A stretch of 64,000 bases of DNA from Campylobacter lari (GTDB taxonomy: Bacteria; Campylobacterota; Campylobacteria; Campylobacterales; Campylobacteraceae), in the NCBI RefSeq assembly GCF_900638335.1, contig NZ_LR134508.1, positions 248,001 to 312,000 of the forward strand, read 5' to 3'. The notes under the pieces are model-generated. The model saw nothing but the letters and a program-made list of their open reading frames with translations, was not told the origin of the DNA and did not search any database. The translations under genes and the position numbers were made by a program. This document shows, piece by piece, positions 44,128-52,638 of this stretch (the first letter of the stretch is position 1; each line of letters opens with the position of its first letter).

Positions 44128-44848
44128 TGTTGTCATACCTATGGCTGGTCTTGGTAGCCGTTTTGCTAAAGCTGGATTTTTAAAACCAAAACCATTTATA
44201 GATGTTTTAGGTAAACCAATGATTGTTAGGGTGCTTGAGAATTTATGTATTCCGAGTGCTAACTATATTTTAATAGCAAGAAAAGAACATCTTGAAAGTG
44301 AGCAAGCATTGGTTGAATATATAAGATCAAATTTTAATGTGCATTTTATAGGTATAGATAAATTAACAGAAGGCACAGCTTGTACGGTTCTTTATGCTAA
44401 AAGTAAGATTGATAATGAAATACCATTGCTTATAGCAAATTCTGATCAAATAGTTGATATGGATATTAATAAATATATTAAAGATTGCACCAAACGCAGA
44501 TTAGATGGATCGATTTTAACTTTTATAGATAGTGAGAAAAATCCAAAATGGTCTTTTGTTAAATTAGATTCGCATAATATTGTAGAATACGTAAAGGAAA
44601 AAGAAGTTATTTCTGATATAGCTACAGTTGGAATTTATTATTTTAATAGAGGGAGTATATTTGTAAATTCTGCGATAAATATGATTATAGAAAATGACCG
44701 TGTGAATGGTGAATTTTACACTTGCCCTGTATACAATTATGCGATAAAAGATAGAGCAAAAATAGGTATATACAACATTGATTATAGACAAATGCATGGT
44801 ATTGGAACCCCTGAAGATTTAGAAAAATATATTAATATCAGGAAATAG
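44120..44848 (+). CDS. Nucleotidyltransferase (sugar- or polyol-phosphate activating), second
   Basis: A 242-residue nucleotidyltransferase with the loop VVIPMAGLGSRFAKAGF (residues 4-20), KPKPFIDVLGKPM (23-35), TEGTACTVLYAKS and a metal-binding IANSDQIVDMD (near 108-118). This type makes NDP- or CDP-linked sugars or polyols from the 1-phosphate. No TagD-type glycerol-3-phosphate cytidylyltransferase is present in the locus, so this or the 42736 enzyme may supply the activated donor for the TagF-like domains (inference). It ends the six-gene module, 53 bases before kpsC. Confidence 0.75.
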   Translation: MINVVIPMAGLGSRFAKAGFLKPKPFIDVLGKPMIVRVLENLCIPSANYILIARKEHLESEQALVEYIRSNFNVHFIGIDKLTEGTACTVLYAKSKIDNEIPLLIANSDQIVDMDINKYIKDCTKRRLDGSILTFIDSEKNPKWSFVKLDSHNIVEYVKEKEVISDIATVGIYYFNRGSIFVNSAINMIIENDRVNGEFYTCPVYNYAIKDRAKIGIYNIDYRQMHGIGTPEDLEKYINIRK

Positions 44849-44901
44849 ATACAACCTTCTAATTTGCTTTATATTTGATTTTCTATAAAAAAGAGAAAAT
44901 T

Positions 44902-46929
44902 ATGAAATTTTATACCGTATCTAAAAAACTGAAAAAAAATGTTAAAAATTTTTATAAAACAGTTCTATATCGTATCTACAAAAATATCACAAAGGAAGAT
45001 ATTTTTGTAGGTTGGGGTAGAAAAAAGTCAGGTTTAGAAGCTATAAAATTAGCTAAAAAATATAGTGCAAAATTTTTGCTTTTAGAAGATGGCTTTTTAC
45101 GCTCATTAAATTTAGGTGTAGAAAATAGCCCTAGTTTTTCTATTGTCAAAGATGATGTGGGAATTTACTATGATACCACGACTCCATCTAAACTTGAAAA
45201 TATTTTAAATACTCACGAATTTAGTTTTGAAGAGTTAGAACAAGCAAAAAAAGCTATAGAGCTTATAAAAAAAGAAAAACTTAGCAAGTATAATAATAAT
45301 CTATGTGTACCAAAAGAGCTTTTTAGTGCTAACGAAGAACGCGTATTAATCATCACTCAAGTGGCAAATGATGCTTCACTGAAATTTGGTTTAGCTAATA
45401 AATTTTCAACCCAAGATATCATAAATGATGCTATTAAAGAAAATCCAAATGCTAAAATATACATTAAAATTCATCCTGATGTATTAAGTGGTAAAAAGCA
45501 AAGTGATTTTGATGTGCAAGATTTACCAAATAGTTGTGTAGTTATAAAAGAAAATTATAATCCCATAGAATTTCTAAGTCATTTTAAGAAAGTCTATACT
45601 AAAACTTCTGGTATGGGTTTTGAAGCTTTGATGTTAAAACGAGAATGTGTGTGTTATGGCATGCCATTTTATGCAGGCTGGGGTTTGACTCAAGATAAGT
45701 TAGAGTGCAAAAGAAGACTTAAAAAAAGAACTTTAGAAGAGGTTTTTTGTGCTGCTTATATTTTATATAGTGAGTATTTTAATCCTTACTTAAATCAAAA
45801 AAGCGATATTTTTGACACTATTCATACTCTAGCAAAGTATAAAAAGATAGAGCATGCTAATTCAAATACTTTGTATTTTTTAGGTTTTACTTTGTGGAAG
45901 CGTTGGTTTATGAAGCCATTTTTTAAGGCCAAAAACAATAAAATTATTTTTTTAAACTCACCGGGTGAACTTTATAAAGCGAATTTAAATCCTGAAGATA
46001 AAATTTTCATTTGGGGTAAAAAATATGATAAAGCTTTGCTAGCTAGAGATTTTAATAATGCAATTTTTCTAGTAGAAGATGGCTTTCTACGCTCGGTATT
46101 TTTAGGTTCAGACCTTACACGCCCTTTTTCTTTGATAGTAGATAGTAAAGGCTTATATGTTGATCCAAGCAAACCAAGTGATTTAGAAGATATTTTACAA
46201 AATCATATCTTTGATGAAAACTTAAAACAAAGAGCTAAAAAACTCATCGCTGCTATCACGCAAAATAAATTTTCAAAATACAATGGCCTAAAGCATGAAA
46301 AGCTAAATTTTAACACCAATAAAAAAATCATCTTAATCCCTGCTCAAGTGGAAGATGATGTTTCTATGATCTTAGGTGGTGTAGGTTTTGATACCTTAAA
46401 ACTTTTACAAAGCGTAAGAGAGATAAATGAAAATGCTTTTATAGTCTTTAAACCTCACCCCGATGTTTTAAGTGGTAACCGTAAGGGTTTAAAAGATAAA
46501 AGCATTATTTTAAAATATTGCGATAAAATTATAGAAAATGTCAGCATAGATAGTGCTATAAATGCATGTGATGAAGTCCACACTATAACCTCTACAAGTG
46601 GTTTTGATGCTCTTTTGCGTGGTAAAAAAGTAGTGGTCTATGGCAAGCCTTTTTATGCAGGTTGGGGTTTGACTACAGATTTACATCAAATCCCAAGACG
46701 CACAAGAGTGCTTAGTTTAGAAGAGCTAGTTGCGGGAGTTTTGATTCTTTATCCAAGATATATCCATCCAAAAAGTAAAAATTTATGTGAAGTTGAGCTT
46801 GCATTAGATATAATGTTAAAAATGCAAAAAGATTATTTTTCTAAATTTTATTTGCGTTGGTTTATGGATATAAGAATTTATATATTAAGAAAAATAAGAA
46901 GATTAATAGAATTTATTTTGATTAGATGA
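44902..46929 (+). CDS. kpsC: Capsule Kdo-linker transferase KpsC
   Basis: Builds the poly-Kdo linker on phosphatidylglycerol together with KpsS. The 675-residue protein has two repeated halves (about 30-330 and 345-640), each with FLLxEDGFLRS / FLVEDGFLRS, a KIHPDVLSGKK / KPHPDVLSGNR motif and YGMPFYAGWGLT / YGKPFYAGWGLT, matching the known double transferase architecture. The ATG at 44902 follows AAGAGA; an in-frame TTG at 44875 lacks support. The stop overlaps kpsS by four bases. Confidence 0.94.
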   Translation: MKFYTVSKKLKKNVKNFYKTVLYRIYKNITKEDIFVGWGRKKSGLEAIKLAKKYSAKFLLLEDGFLRSLNLGVENSPSFSIVKDDVGIYYDTTTPSKLENILNTHEFSFEELEQAKKAIELIKKEKLSKYNNNLCVPKELFSANEERVLIITQVANDASLKFGLANKFSTQDIINDAIKENPNAKIYIKIHPDVLSGKKQSDFDVQDLPNSCVVIKENYNPIEFLSHFKKVYTKTSGMGFEALMLKRECVCYGMPFYAGWGLTQDKLECKRRLKKRTLEEVFCAAYILYSEYFNPYLNQKSDIFDTIHTLAKYKKIEHANSNTLYFLGFTLWKRWFMKPFFKAKNNKIIFLNSPGELYKANLNPEDKIFIWGKKYDKALLARDFNNAIFLVEDGFLRSVFLGSDLTRPFSLIVDSKGLYVDPSKPSDLEDILQNHIFDENLKQRAKKLIAAITQNKFSKYNGLKHEKLNFNTNKKIILIPAQVEDDVSMILGGVGFDTLKLLQSVREINENAFIVFKPHPDVLSGNRKGLKDKSIILKYCDKIIENVSIDSAINACDEVHTITSTSGFDALLRGKKVVVYGKPFYAGWGLTTDLHQIPRRTRVLSLEELVAGVLILYPRYIHPKSKNLCEVELALDIMLKMQKDYFSKFYLRWFMDIRIYILRKIRRLIEFILIR

Positions 46930-48104
46930 ATTTAAGTAAAAAGTTAAAAAAATTTTCTGGTAAAAATGTTTTATTGCTCCAAGGACCTGTGGGTGGATTT
47001 TTTCGTAAAATTGCTACAAAAATCCCGCAAGCTAAGGTTTATAAAGTAAATTTTAATGGCGGAGATTTTTTCTTTTACCCTTTTAAAAGTATTAATTACA
47101 CTAAAAGTTTAGCCGAGCTTGAGGATTTTTATAAAAAGCTTTTTGAAGAAAAACAAATTCAAGTTATCTTGATGTATAATGATTGTAGAAAAGTACATGA
47201 AATCGCCATTAATGTAGCTAAGCAAATGGATATTGAAATATGGATTTTTGAAGAAGGTTATATAAGACCAAATTTTATTACTTTTGAAAAAGATGGAGTG
47301 AATGCAAACTCCACTTTGTCAAGAGAAAAAGAATTTTATCTAAGTCAGAAAAAATTCGATAAAGATTTTAAATTTAAAACTTTCTCAAGTACTTTTAGAA
47401 ATATGGCCTTTGCTTCGTTTTTATACTGGCTTTTTGCTTTTTTATTTTCTTGGTGTTTTAACAATTCTTTACACCATAGAAGTTTAAAGCTATTTGACTT
47501 TTTACCTTGGTTTTGTTCAGTATATAGAAAAAATAAATACAAAATCACAGAAAAAAGTTTAAACGAAAAAATTCTTTCCCTAAAGCAAAAGTATTTTTTG
47601 GCTATTTTACAAGTGCACAATGATACTCAACTCTCCCATCATTATAAAAAAACTACAGAAAAATTTATAGAAGAAGTGATTATCTCTTTTGCCAATCATG
47701 CCAAAGCAAAGTCTTATTTAGTTTTTAAGCATCATCCTATGGATCGTGGCTATAGGGACTATACTAAACTTATAGAAGATTTGAGCTTAAAATATAATGT
47801 TGAGGGTAGAATTTTATATGTACATGACTTACACTTACCTACACTTTTAATCAATACAAGAGGCACTATAGTCATAAATAGTACAGTAGGACTTTCTGCT
47901 TTATATCACAACAGCCCTTTAAAAGTTATGGGAAAAGCCTTTTATGATATTGAAGGTTTGACTTATCAAAAAAGCTTGCATACTTTTTGGAAAGAATGTA
48001 GAGCATATAAGCCTGATGCTGTTTTGCACGCTAAATTTAGAAATTATGTGATATATAAAACCCAAGTTAATGGGAATTTTTTCAAAAATACTAGTTTAGA
48101 TTAA
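46926..48104 (+). CDS. kpsS: Capsule Kdo-linker transferase KpsS
   Basis: A 392-residue transferase that adds the first Kdo to the lipid anchor of the capsule linker. The family phrases LLLQGPVGGFFRKIA (16-30), IWIFEEGYIRPNFIT (about 107-121), FKHHPMDRG (about 267-275) and NSTVGLSALYH near 318 are present. It overlaps kpsC at its start and overlaps the 3' end of the convergent SGNH-like gene by 9 bases. It marks the right border of the capsule core. Confidence 0.94.
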   Translation: MNLSKKLKKFSGKNVLLLQGPVGGFFRKIATKIPQAKVYKVNFNGGDFFFYPFKSINYTKSLAELEDFYKKLFEEKQIQVILMYNDCRKVHEIAINVAKQMDIEIWIFEEGYIRPNFITFEKDGVNANSTLSREKEFYLSQKKFDKDFKFKTFSSTFRNMAFASFLYWLFAFLFSWCFNNSLHHRSLKLFDFLPWFCSVYRKNKYKITEKSLNEKILSLKQKYFLAILQVHNDTQLSHHYKKTTEKFIEEVIISFANHAKAKSYLVFKHHPMDRGYRDYTKLIEDLSLKYNVEGRILYVHDLHLPTLLINTRGTIVINSTVGLSALYHNSPLKVMGKAFYDIEGLTYQKSLHTFWKECRAYKPDAVLHAKFRNYVIYKTQVNGNFFKNTSLD

Positions 48105-49610
48105 AATTTTCTTTTTATAGTTTTTTGCAATTTTTTTCAGTTTAAAAGGTAAACTTAAATAGCCTATTTTAAAAGGAGTTCTTGAAGCTTGTAAAAGTGC
48201 ATTACCTAAAAGATAAGGTAAATGTGTTTTGGCTATTTGAGCGTGTTTATAGTCAGCATAAGCTTTTAGTGGCGGTAGATTTTTTTGATCTTTTTGATTT
48301 TTAAAATGCTCTTTTTTGATTTTTCTTAATTCAAAAGGTATTTTAAAATATCCTAGATAGCTTTTGCTATTTTTCATGATAGCTTCCCCAAGCTTATAGC
48401 TTAATCTTTCTTTTATCCTTAAACTAGCTCCATAAAGTTTATTGTTTTGATGGATGAATATCTCATATTCATTTTTTAAGCCTTTGTGATTTAAAAAACG
48501 CAAAAGATTATGATTTTGACTTTGTAAAAATGTTTGCATATCAAGTTTTTTTAGTTCATGGTATTCTAGTACTAATTCTTTGTAAAATGCTATAGGTGGT
48601 ATTAAAGAATCATGGGTATTTGTAAGTTGAATTTTGCATTCAATTTTTTTATCATTATCATTTTCTAAAAGTAAAATTCCTATTAAGTCCACATAATCAA
48701 GCCTTGGTGTTTTTTCATTTGCTATGCTTAAGCCCGAACTTTCCTCACTTTGCTTGATAATTTGTGTATTAACATACAAAAAGGTTTGTTCATCACAAAT
48801 TGCTTTTTCATTTTGTATATCTTGAAAAGTATTGATAAGTCCAAAATTTTTTACTAATTTAAAAGATGAGTTTTCAATGCTTATAGATGATATAGCATGG
48901 GTTGATGAGTTAGTGTGATTCCAAGTGTGTATGCCTAATATTTGATAGTTTTTTAACTCTTTTGGAAAAATGATTTTTTCATTAGCTTTAATCTTTGTAG
49001 TTTTTTCACAAAAAAATGAGTTTTTATGTTCTATTTTAGTTGAATTTGAGGGTGTAAAGATATGAAATTTTCTTTTTGAGCAAATGATATTTTCTTTGGA
49101 TTTTTTAAAGCTGTGTAAATTTTTAATGATGTTTTTTCCAAGTTCTTGGATAGCTAGTGGCATAGGGTGGAATTTATAGTTTTGATCAAAATCATAAAGA
49201 TTATTTTTTTGGTAGTAAAAGTCTACATCGATTAGATTAAAACCATAATAAGCACAATTTTTCCTATGAGCTTCATTAATAGCTTTTGATTTATCATTAC
49301 AAGCTGGTATGGGGAGTATAAGCACTATGGTAATTTTGTTTGCTTTGTAAAGTTCTTCGTAAAAATAATCAATATTTCTAAGTATAATATTTAAACTCAT
49401 AGGGCTTAAATAATCATTGATATTTGATTCGCTGATGAGAAAATCACTTTTATTTATAGTTTTTTCATGGCGTATTAATTCATAAAGATTTTGTAAAGAA
49501 GTGCTAAGCCCTAAAGCGTAATTATGCAATGAAATATTTTTATTTTCAAGACCTATCCTAAGACCATTTTTAACTACACTATTACTGCCACCTAGTAAGA
49601 TTATATTCAT
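48096..49610 (-). CDS. SGNH/GDSL-like protein with capsule tail module
   Basis: A 504-residue protein. The first 165 residues resemble an SGNH hydrolase (IILLGGSNSVVKNGL with the block I Ser, SESNINDYLSP as a block III-like Asn, FHPMPLA carrying the late His). The middle 200-400 is beta-rich and unassigned. From 402 the tail module occurs twice (LSYKLGEAIM...GYFKIPFELRKI and PYLLGNALL...GYLSLPFKLKKI), the same as in the protein at 40173. It is transcribed against the locus and overlaps kpsS. Possibly an O-acetyl or other ester transferase/hydrolase acting on capsule; this is inference. Confidence 0.6.
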   Translation of the reverse strand: MNIILLGGSNSVVKNGLRIGLENKNISLHNYALGLSTSLQNLYELIRHEKTINKSDFLISESNINDYLSPMSLNIILRNIDYFYEELYKANKITIVLILPIPACNDKSKAINEAHRKNCAYYGFNLIDVDFYYQKNNLYDFDQNYKFHPMPLAIQELGKNIIKNLHSFKKSKENIICSKRKFHIFTPSNSTKIEHKNSFFCEKTTKIKANEKIIFPKELKNYQILGIHTWNHTNSSTHAISSISIENSSFKLVKNFGLINTFQDIQNEKAICDEQTFLYVNTQIIKQSEESSGLSIANEKTPRLDYVDLIGILLLENDNDKKIECKIQLTNTHDSLIPPIAFYKELVLEYHELKKLDMQTFLQSQNHNLLRFLNHKGLKNEYEIFIHQNNKLYGASLRIKERLSYKLGEAIMKNSKSYLGYFKIPFELRKIKKEHFKNQKDQKNLPPLKAYADYKHAQIAKTHLPYLLGNALLQASRTPFKIGYLSLPFKLKKIAKNYKKKILI

Positions 49611-49774
49611 AAGTTCTTTCTTGATTTTATAAATTTTTATTTATTTTATAAAATATTTTTTAATGAATAATTTCAGAGTAAAAACCCCTCATTTAGCTTT
49701 TAAATAAGCATTTGACAAAGATAACAACTTTAGCTATATTTTTAAATTCAGTATTAAATTTACTTAGGATGTTG

Positions 49775-50905
49775 ATGAAAAAAATATGCCAAAAAAGAGA
49801 TGTTTTTTATATAGCTGGTTATGATCCTAGAGGATATAGGCATTATTATGCTATGTTTAAAAAAAATTTAGCCGAGCAAAATACACTTTTAAATTATGAT
49901 TATACTTTATCAAAAGCTCAGGCTGATGCATATGCTTTTTGGCAAATTCAAACCCCGTATACAAGTATTACTTACACCTTTTTAAGTTGGAATGATATAG
50001 TCAAAAAAAACTGGTCAGAGGGTATAAAAGATGCTTTGGGTGATTGTTATAGTTTTTTTAGAATTTATACCATCACAGGGCTTTTTTTAAAATTTGGTAA
50101 AGAATCTCCGCACCAACTTATCACAGGTTATTATCCATTTTTTTATGTACTTTTGAGTTTGATTTTTACTTTAGTTTGTGCTTTTGGAAGTTTGTTGTAT
50201 TTGCAAAATTTTCATATTGTTTTTGGAATTTTAGCTTTTATTTTATCATTAGTATTTTTACCAAAAATGCTTTATAAAATAGGCAAGAAATTAGCTGTTT
50301 TTTGGATAGCTAGAATTTGTTCTTTTTGTGCAAACTGGGAGAAAAATTCCCAAGGTGAGCTTGAGTTAAGAATGGATGATTTTGCTAGAGTTATCTTTGA
50401 AAAACTAAAAGAAAATGTAAATGATAAAAACTATGAGCTCATATTAAGTGCACATAGCGTAGGAACGGTGCTTTGCATAAATGTTTTAGCAAAAGTGCTT
50501 AGAAAATGTGAAGATGAAAATATATCTTTTGAAAATTTAAAGGTTTTAACTTTAGGCGAGTGCATACCTTTGGTAAGCTATCAAAAAAGATCTTTTGAGT
50601 TTAGAAAAGACTTAGAGTATTTAGGAAGTAAAAATTTAATATGGTATGATTTTACTTCTATTATCGATGGTGCTTGTTTTGCACAAGTTGATTTTATACG
50701 CACAAGTGGAGTAAAAGCACAATTTAGTCCAAAATACCTTTCGGCTAAATTTCATACCTTGTATAAAAGTAAAGATTATAAAAAAATCAAAAAAGATAAA
50801 TATAAAGCACATTTTTTATATTTATTTGCCACTCAAATTCAAGGAGTATATAACTTTTTTGAATTTATCATAGGTAAAAATAAGTTAGAAGAAAAAATCA
50901 ATTAG
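49775..50905 (+). CDS. Membrane protein with serine-hydrolase-like motif (Cj1412c-like)
   Basis: About 376 residues, starting at ATG 49775 with AGGA 6 bases upstream (the frame extends to a TTG at 49712). A cytoplasmic N-terminus (FYIAGYDPRGYRHYY) is followed by two or three adjacent membrane segments (about 120-180) and then a soluble domain with ELILSAHSVGTVLCINVLA, an alpha/beta-hydrolase nucleophile-elbow pattern (Ser in AHSVG), and later DxxSIIDGACF. The function is unknown. Between kpsS and a P450 it matches C. jejuni Cj1412c as remembered. Confidence 0.7.
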   Translation: MKKICQKRDVFYIAGYDPRGYRHYYAMFKKNLAEQNTLLNYDYTLSKAQADAYAFWQIQTPYTSITYTFLSWNDIVKKNWSEGIKDALGDCYSFFRIYTITGLFLKFGKESPHQLITGYYPFFYVLLSLIFTLVCAFGSLLYLQNFHIVFGILAFILSLVFLPKMLYKIGKKLAVFWIARICSFCANWEKNSQGELELRMDDFARVIFEKLKENVNDKNYELILSAHSVGTVLCINVLAKVLRKCEDENISFENLKVLTLGECIPLVSYQKRSFEFRKDLEYLGSKNLIWYDFTSIIDGACFAQVDFIRTSGVKAQFSPKYLSAKFHTLYKSKDYKKIKKDKYKAHFLYLFATQIQGVYNFFEFIIGKNKLEEKIN

Positions 50906-50914
50906 GAGAAAAAC

Positions 50915-52288
50915 ATGGGTCAGTGTCCTTTTCATCCAAAGCCTTATAAAAATAAAGCTTCTACATTAACTACTTTTTTACTAAAAAGAAGATCATGGCT
51001 TGATGGACTTTATGAGCGAAGCTATAAGATGATGATGGGTAGAGTAAAAATGCCTGGATTTGATCTATATGTAGTAAATGATCCAAAAGAAGTTAGACGC
51101 ATCATGGTAGATGAGGTTAGAGAATACCCAAAAAGCCAACTTTTACATGAACTTTTAGAGCCACTTTTGGGTATAAGTATTTTTACAACTAACGATAGAG
51201 TATGGGAAAAGCAAAGAGAGCTTTTAAGGCCTTCTTTTGAAATGACAAGGATTTCTAAGGTTTTTAATTTGATGAGTGAAGCAGCTTCAGATATGATGGC
51301 AAGATTTGCAAAATATGAGGATAAAGCAGTTATAGAAGTAGATGAGGCTATGACTTTTGTAACCGCAGATGTGATTTTTAGAACTATCATGTCATCAAAA
51401 CTTGATGAGCAAAAAGGCAAACTTGTTTTAGATGCTTTTGTAACTGTGCAAGAAGAAACAGTTAAAACAGCTATGCGAAGAATGTTTCGCTTCCCAACTT
51501 GGCTTTCAAATCTTTTGGGCGAGAGAAAAAGACTCAAAGCAGGCGGAGTTATACGCAAGGTTTTATCAGATATTATAAAACCAAGATATGATAATACTAC
51601 AAATGATCAAGGAAAATATGAAGATATTTTATCATCATTGCTTATGGTGGTAGATGCAGATACTAATGAGAGATTTTCTTTTAATGAAATTTTAGACCAA
51701 GTTGCCATGCTTTTCTTAGCGGGTCATGAAACTACTGCAAGCTCACTAACTTGGACACTATATATTTTAAGTATTTCTCCAGATGAGCAACAAAAAGCTT
51801 ATGAAGAAATCATGCAAGTTGCAGGTAATGAAGAATTTAAGATAGAGCATATTAGAGCAATGAAATATCTTACAAATGTGTTTAAAGAAAGTTTAAGACT
51901 TTATCCACCAGTTGGCTTTTTTGCTAGAGAAGCAAGAAATGATAACAAAATGAGAGATAAGCTTATCAAAAAAGGTTCAGGTGTAGTGGTGGCTCCATGG
52001 CTCATCCATAGACATGATAGTTTTTGGGAAAATCCACATGAGTTTGATCCAAGTCGCCATGAAGATAAAAGCAAGATTAAAAAAGACACCTATATGCCTT
52101 TTGGTATGGGAGAGCGTGTGTGTATAGGGCAGGGCTTTGCTATGCAAGAGGCTGTTTTGATTTTAGCTAATATTTTAAGAACTTATAAGTTAGAATTAGA
52201 AGAAAATTTCGTACCTGATATAGTAGGAAGACTTACTATAAGATCGGCAAATGGTATGAATATAAGATTTATAAAAAGGCAAAAATGA
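50915..52288 (+). CDS. Cytochrome P450 (Cj1411c-like)
   Basis: A 457-residue soluble P450. The I-helix oxygen-binding motif AGHETTAS (near 269), the K-helix ESLRLYPP (ExxR), the PERF-like FDPSRHEDKSK segment and the haem-thiolate loop FGMGERVCIGQGFA (Cys near 406) are all present, so it should bind haem. The substrate is unknown; it is remembered as the sole P450 of C. jejuni, also beside the capsule locus. It overlaps the next small membrane gene by four bases and follows the hydrolase-like gene by 9, so the three form an operon. Confidence 0.93.
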   Translation: MGQCPFHPKPYKNKASTLTTFLLKRRSWLDGLYERSYKMMMGRVKMPGFDLYVVNDPKEVRRIMVDEVREYPKSQLLHELLEPLLGISIFTTNDRVWEKQRELLRPSFEMTRISKVFNLMSEAASDMMARFAKYEDKAVIEVDEAMTFVTADVIFRTIMSSKLDEQKGKLVLDAFVTVQEETVKTAMRRMFRFPTWLSNLLGERKRLKAGGVIRKVLSDIIKPRYDNTTNDQGKYEDILSSLLMVVDADTNERFSFNEILDQVAMLFLAGHETTASSLTWTLYILSISPDEQQKAYEEIMQVAGNEEFKIEHIRAMKYLTNVFKESLRLYPPVGFFAREARNDNKMRDKLIKKGSGVVVAPWLIHRHDSFWENPHEFDPSRHEDKSKIKKDTYMPFGMGERVCIGQGFAMQEAVLILANILRTYKLELEENFVPDIVGRLTIRSANGMNIRFIKRQK

Positions 52289-52638
52289 AAGAAAAATTAG
52301 CAGGAACCATACTACTTTGTGCTATCGTTCCTTTAGCGGTGATTAGTTATCTTTTTATTGTTATAGTGGGTACTTTTGGTAATCCTGCTAGGGTTAGACA
52401 AGGTGTGAGAGCGCTTGATCATTTTGTCAATGCTACTTTGTTTAATGGTTATGCTTGGGAGTCTTTATCATCTCATGCTTGGAGAGAACGCGATAAAAGA
52501 TGGGCTAAAATAGTTATTAAAATCACAGATTTTTTTGACAAAAATCATTGCCAAAAGGCAAATAAAAGAGAGCAAGAAGTTGTAGATTTGGTTTTAAAGA
52601 AAAAACTTACCGAGCAAACCGTCGGTAAGCAGCTTTAA
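52285..52638 (+). CDS. Small membrane protein downstream of P450 (Cj1410c-like)
   Basis: A 117-residue protein with one N-terminal membrane helix (about 6-30), then a cytoplasmic part with VRALDHFVNATLFNGYAWESLSSHAW and a charged C-terminus. It is translationally coupled to the P450 gene (ATGA overlap). It may anchor or serve the P450/hydrolase pair; no known domain was recognised. Its end overlaps convergent nusA by four bases. Confidence 0.75.
   Translation: MKEKLAGTILLCAIVPLAVISYLFIVIVGTFGNPARVRQGVRALDHFVNATLFNGYAWESLSSHAWRERDKRWAKIVIKITDFFDKNHCQKANKREQEVVDLVLKKKLTEQTVGKQL
52606..52629. terminator. Hairpin at the convergent ends of the P450 operon and nusA
   Basis: CTTACCGA and TCGGTAAG form a perfect 8-bp stem with an 8-base loop inside the last codons of the membrane-protein gene. 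It could terminate transcription in either direction. Confidence 0.5.

Noticed and set aside
43810-44136. 108-residue minus-strand frame over the cupin gene
   Set aside because: Ile/Phe/Tyr-rich shadow of an AT-rich gene; the plus-strand cupin has a ribosome site and overlaps its neighbours in operon fashion.
51022-51558. 178-residue minus-strand frame within the P450 gene
   Set aside because: It lies entirely opposite a P450 with all catalytic motifs; composition looks like an antisense shadow.
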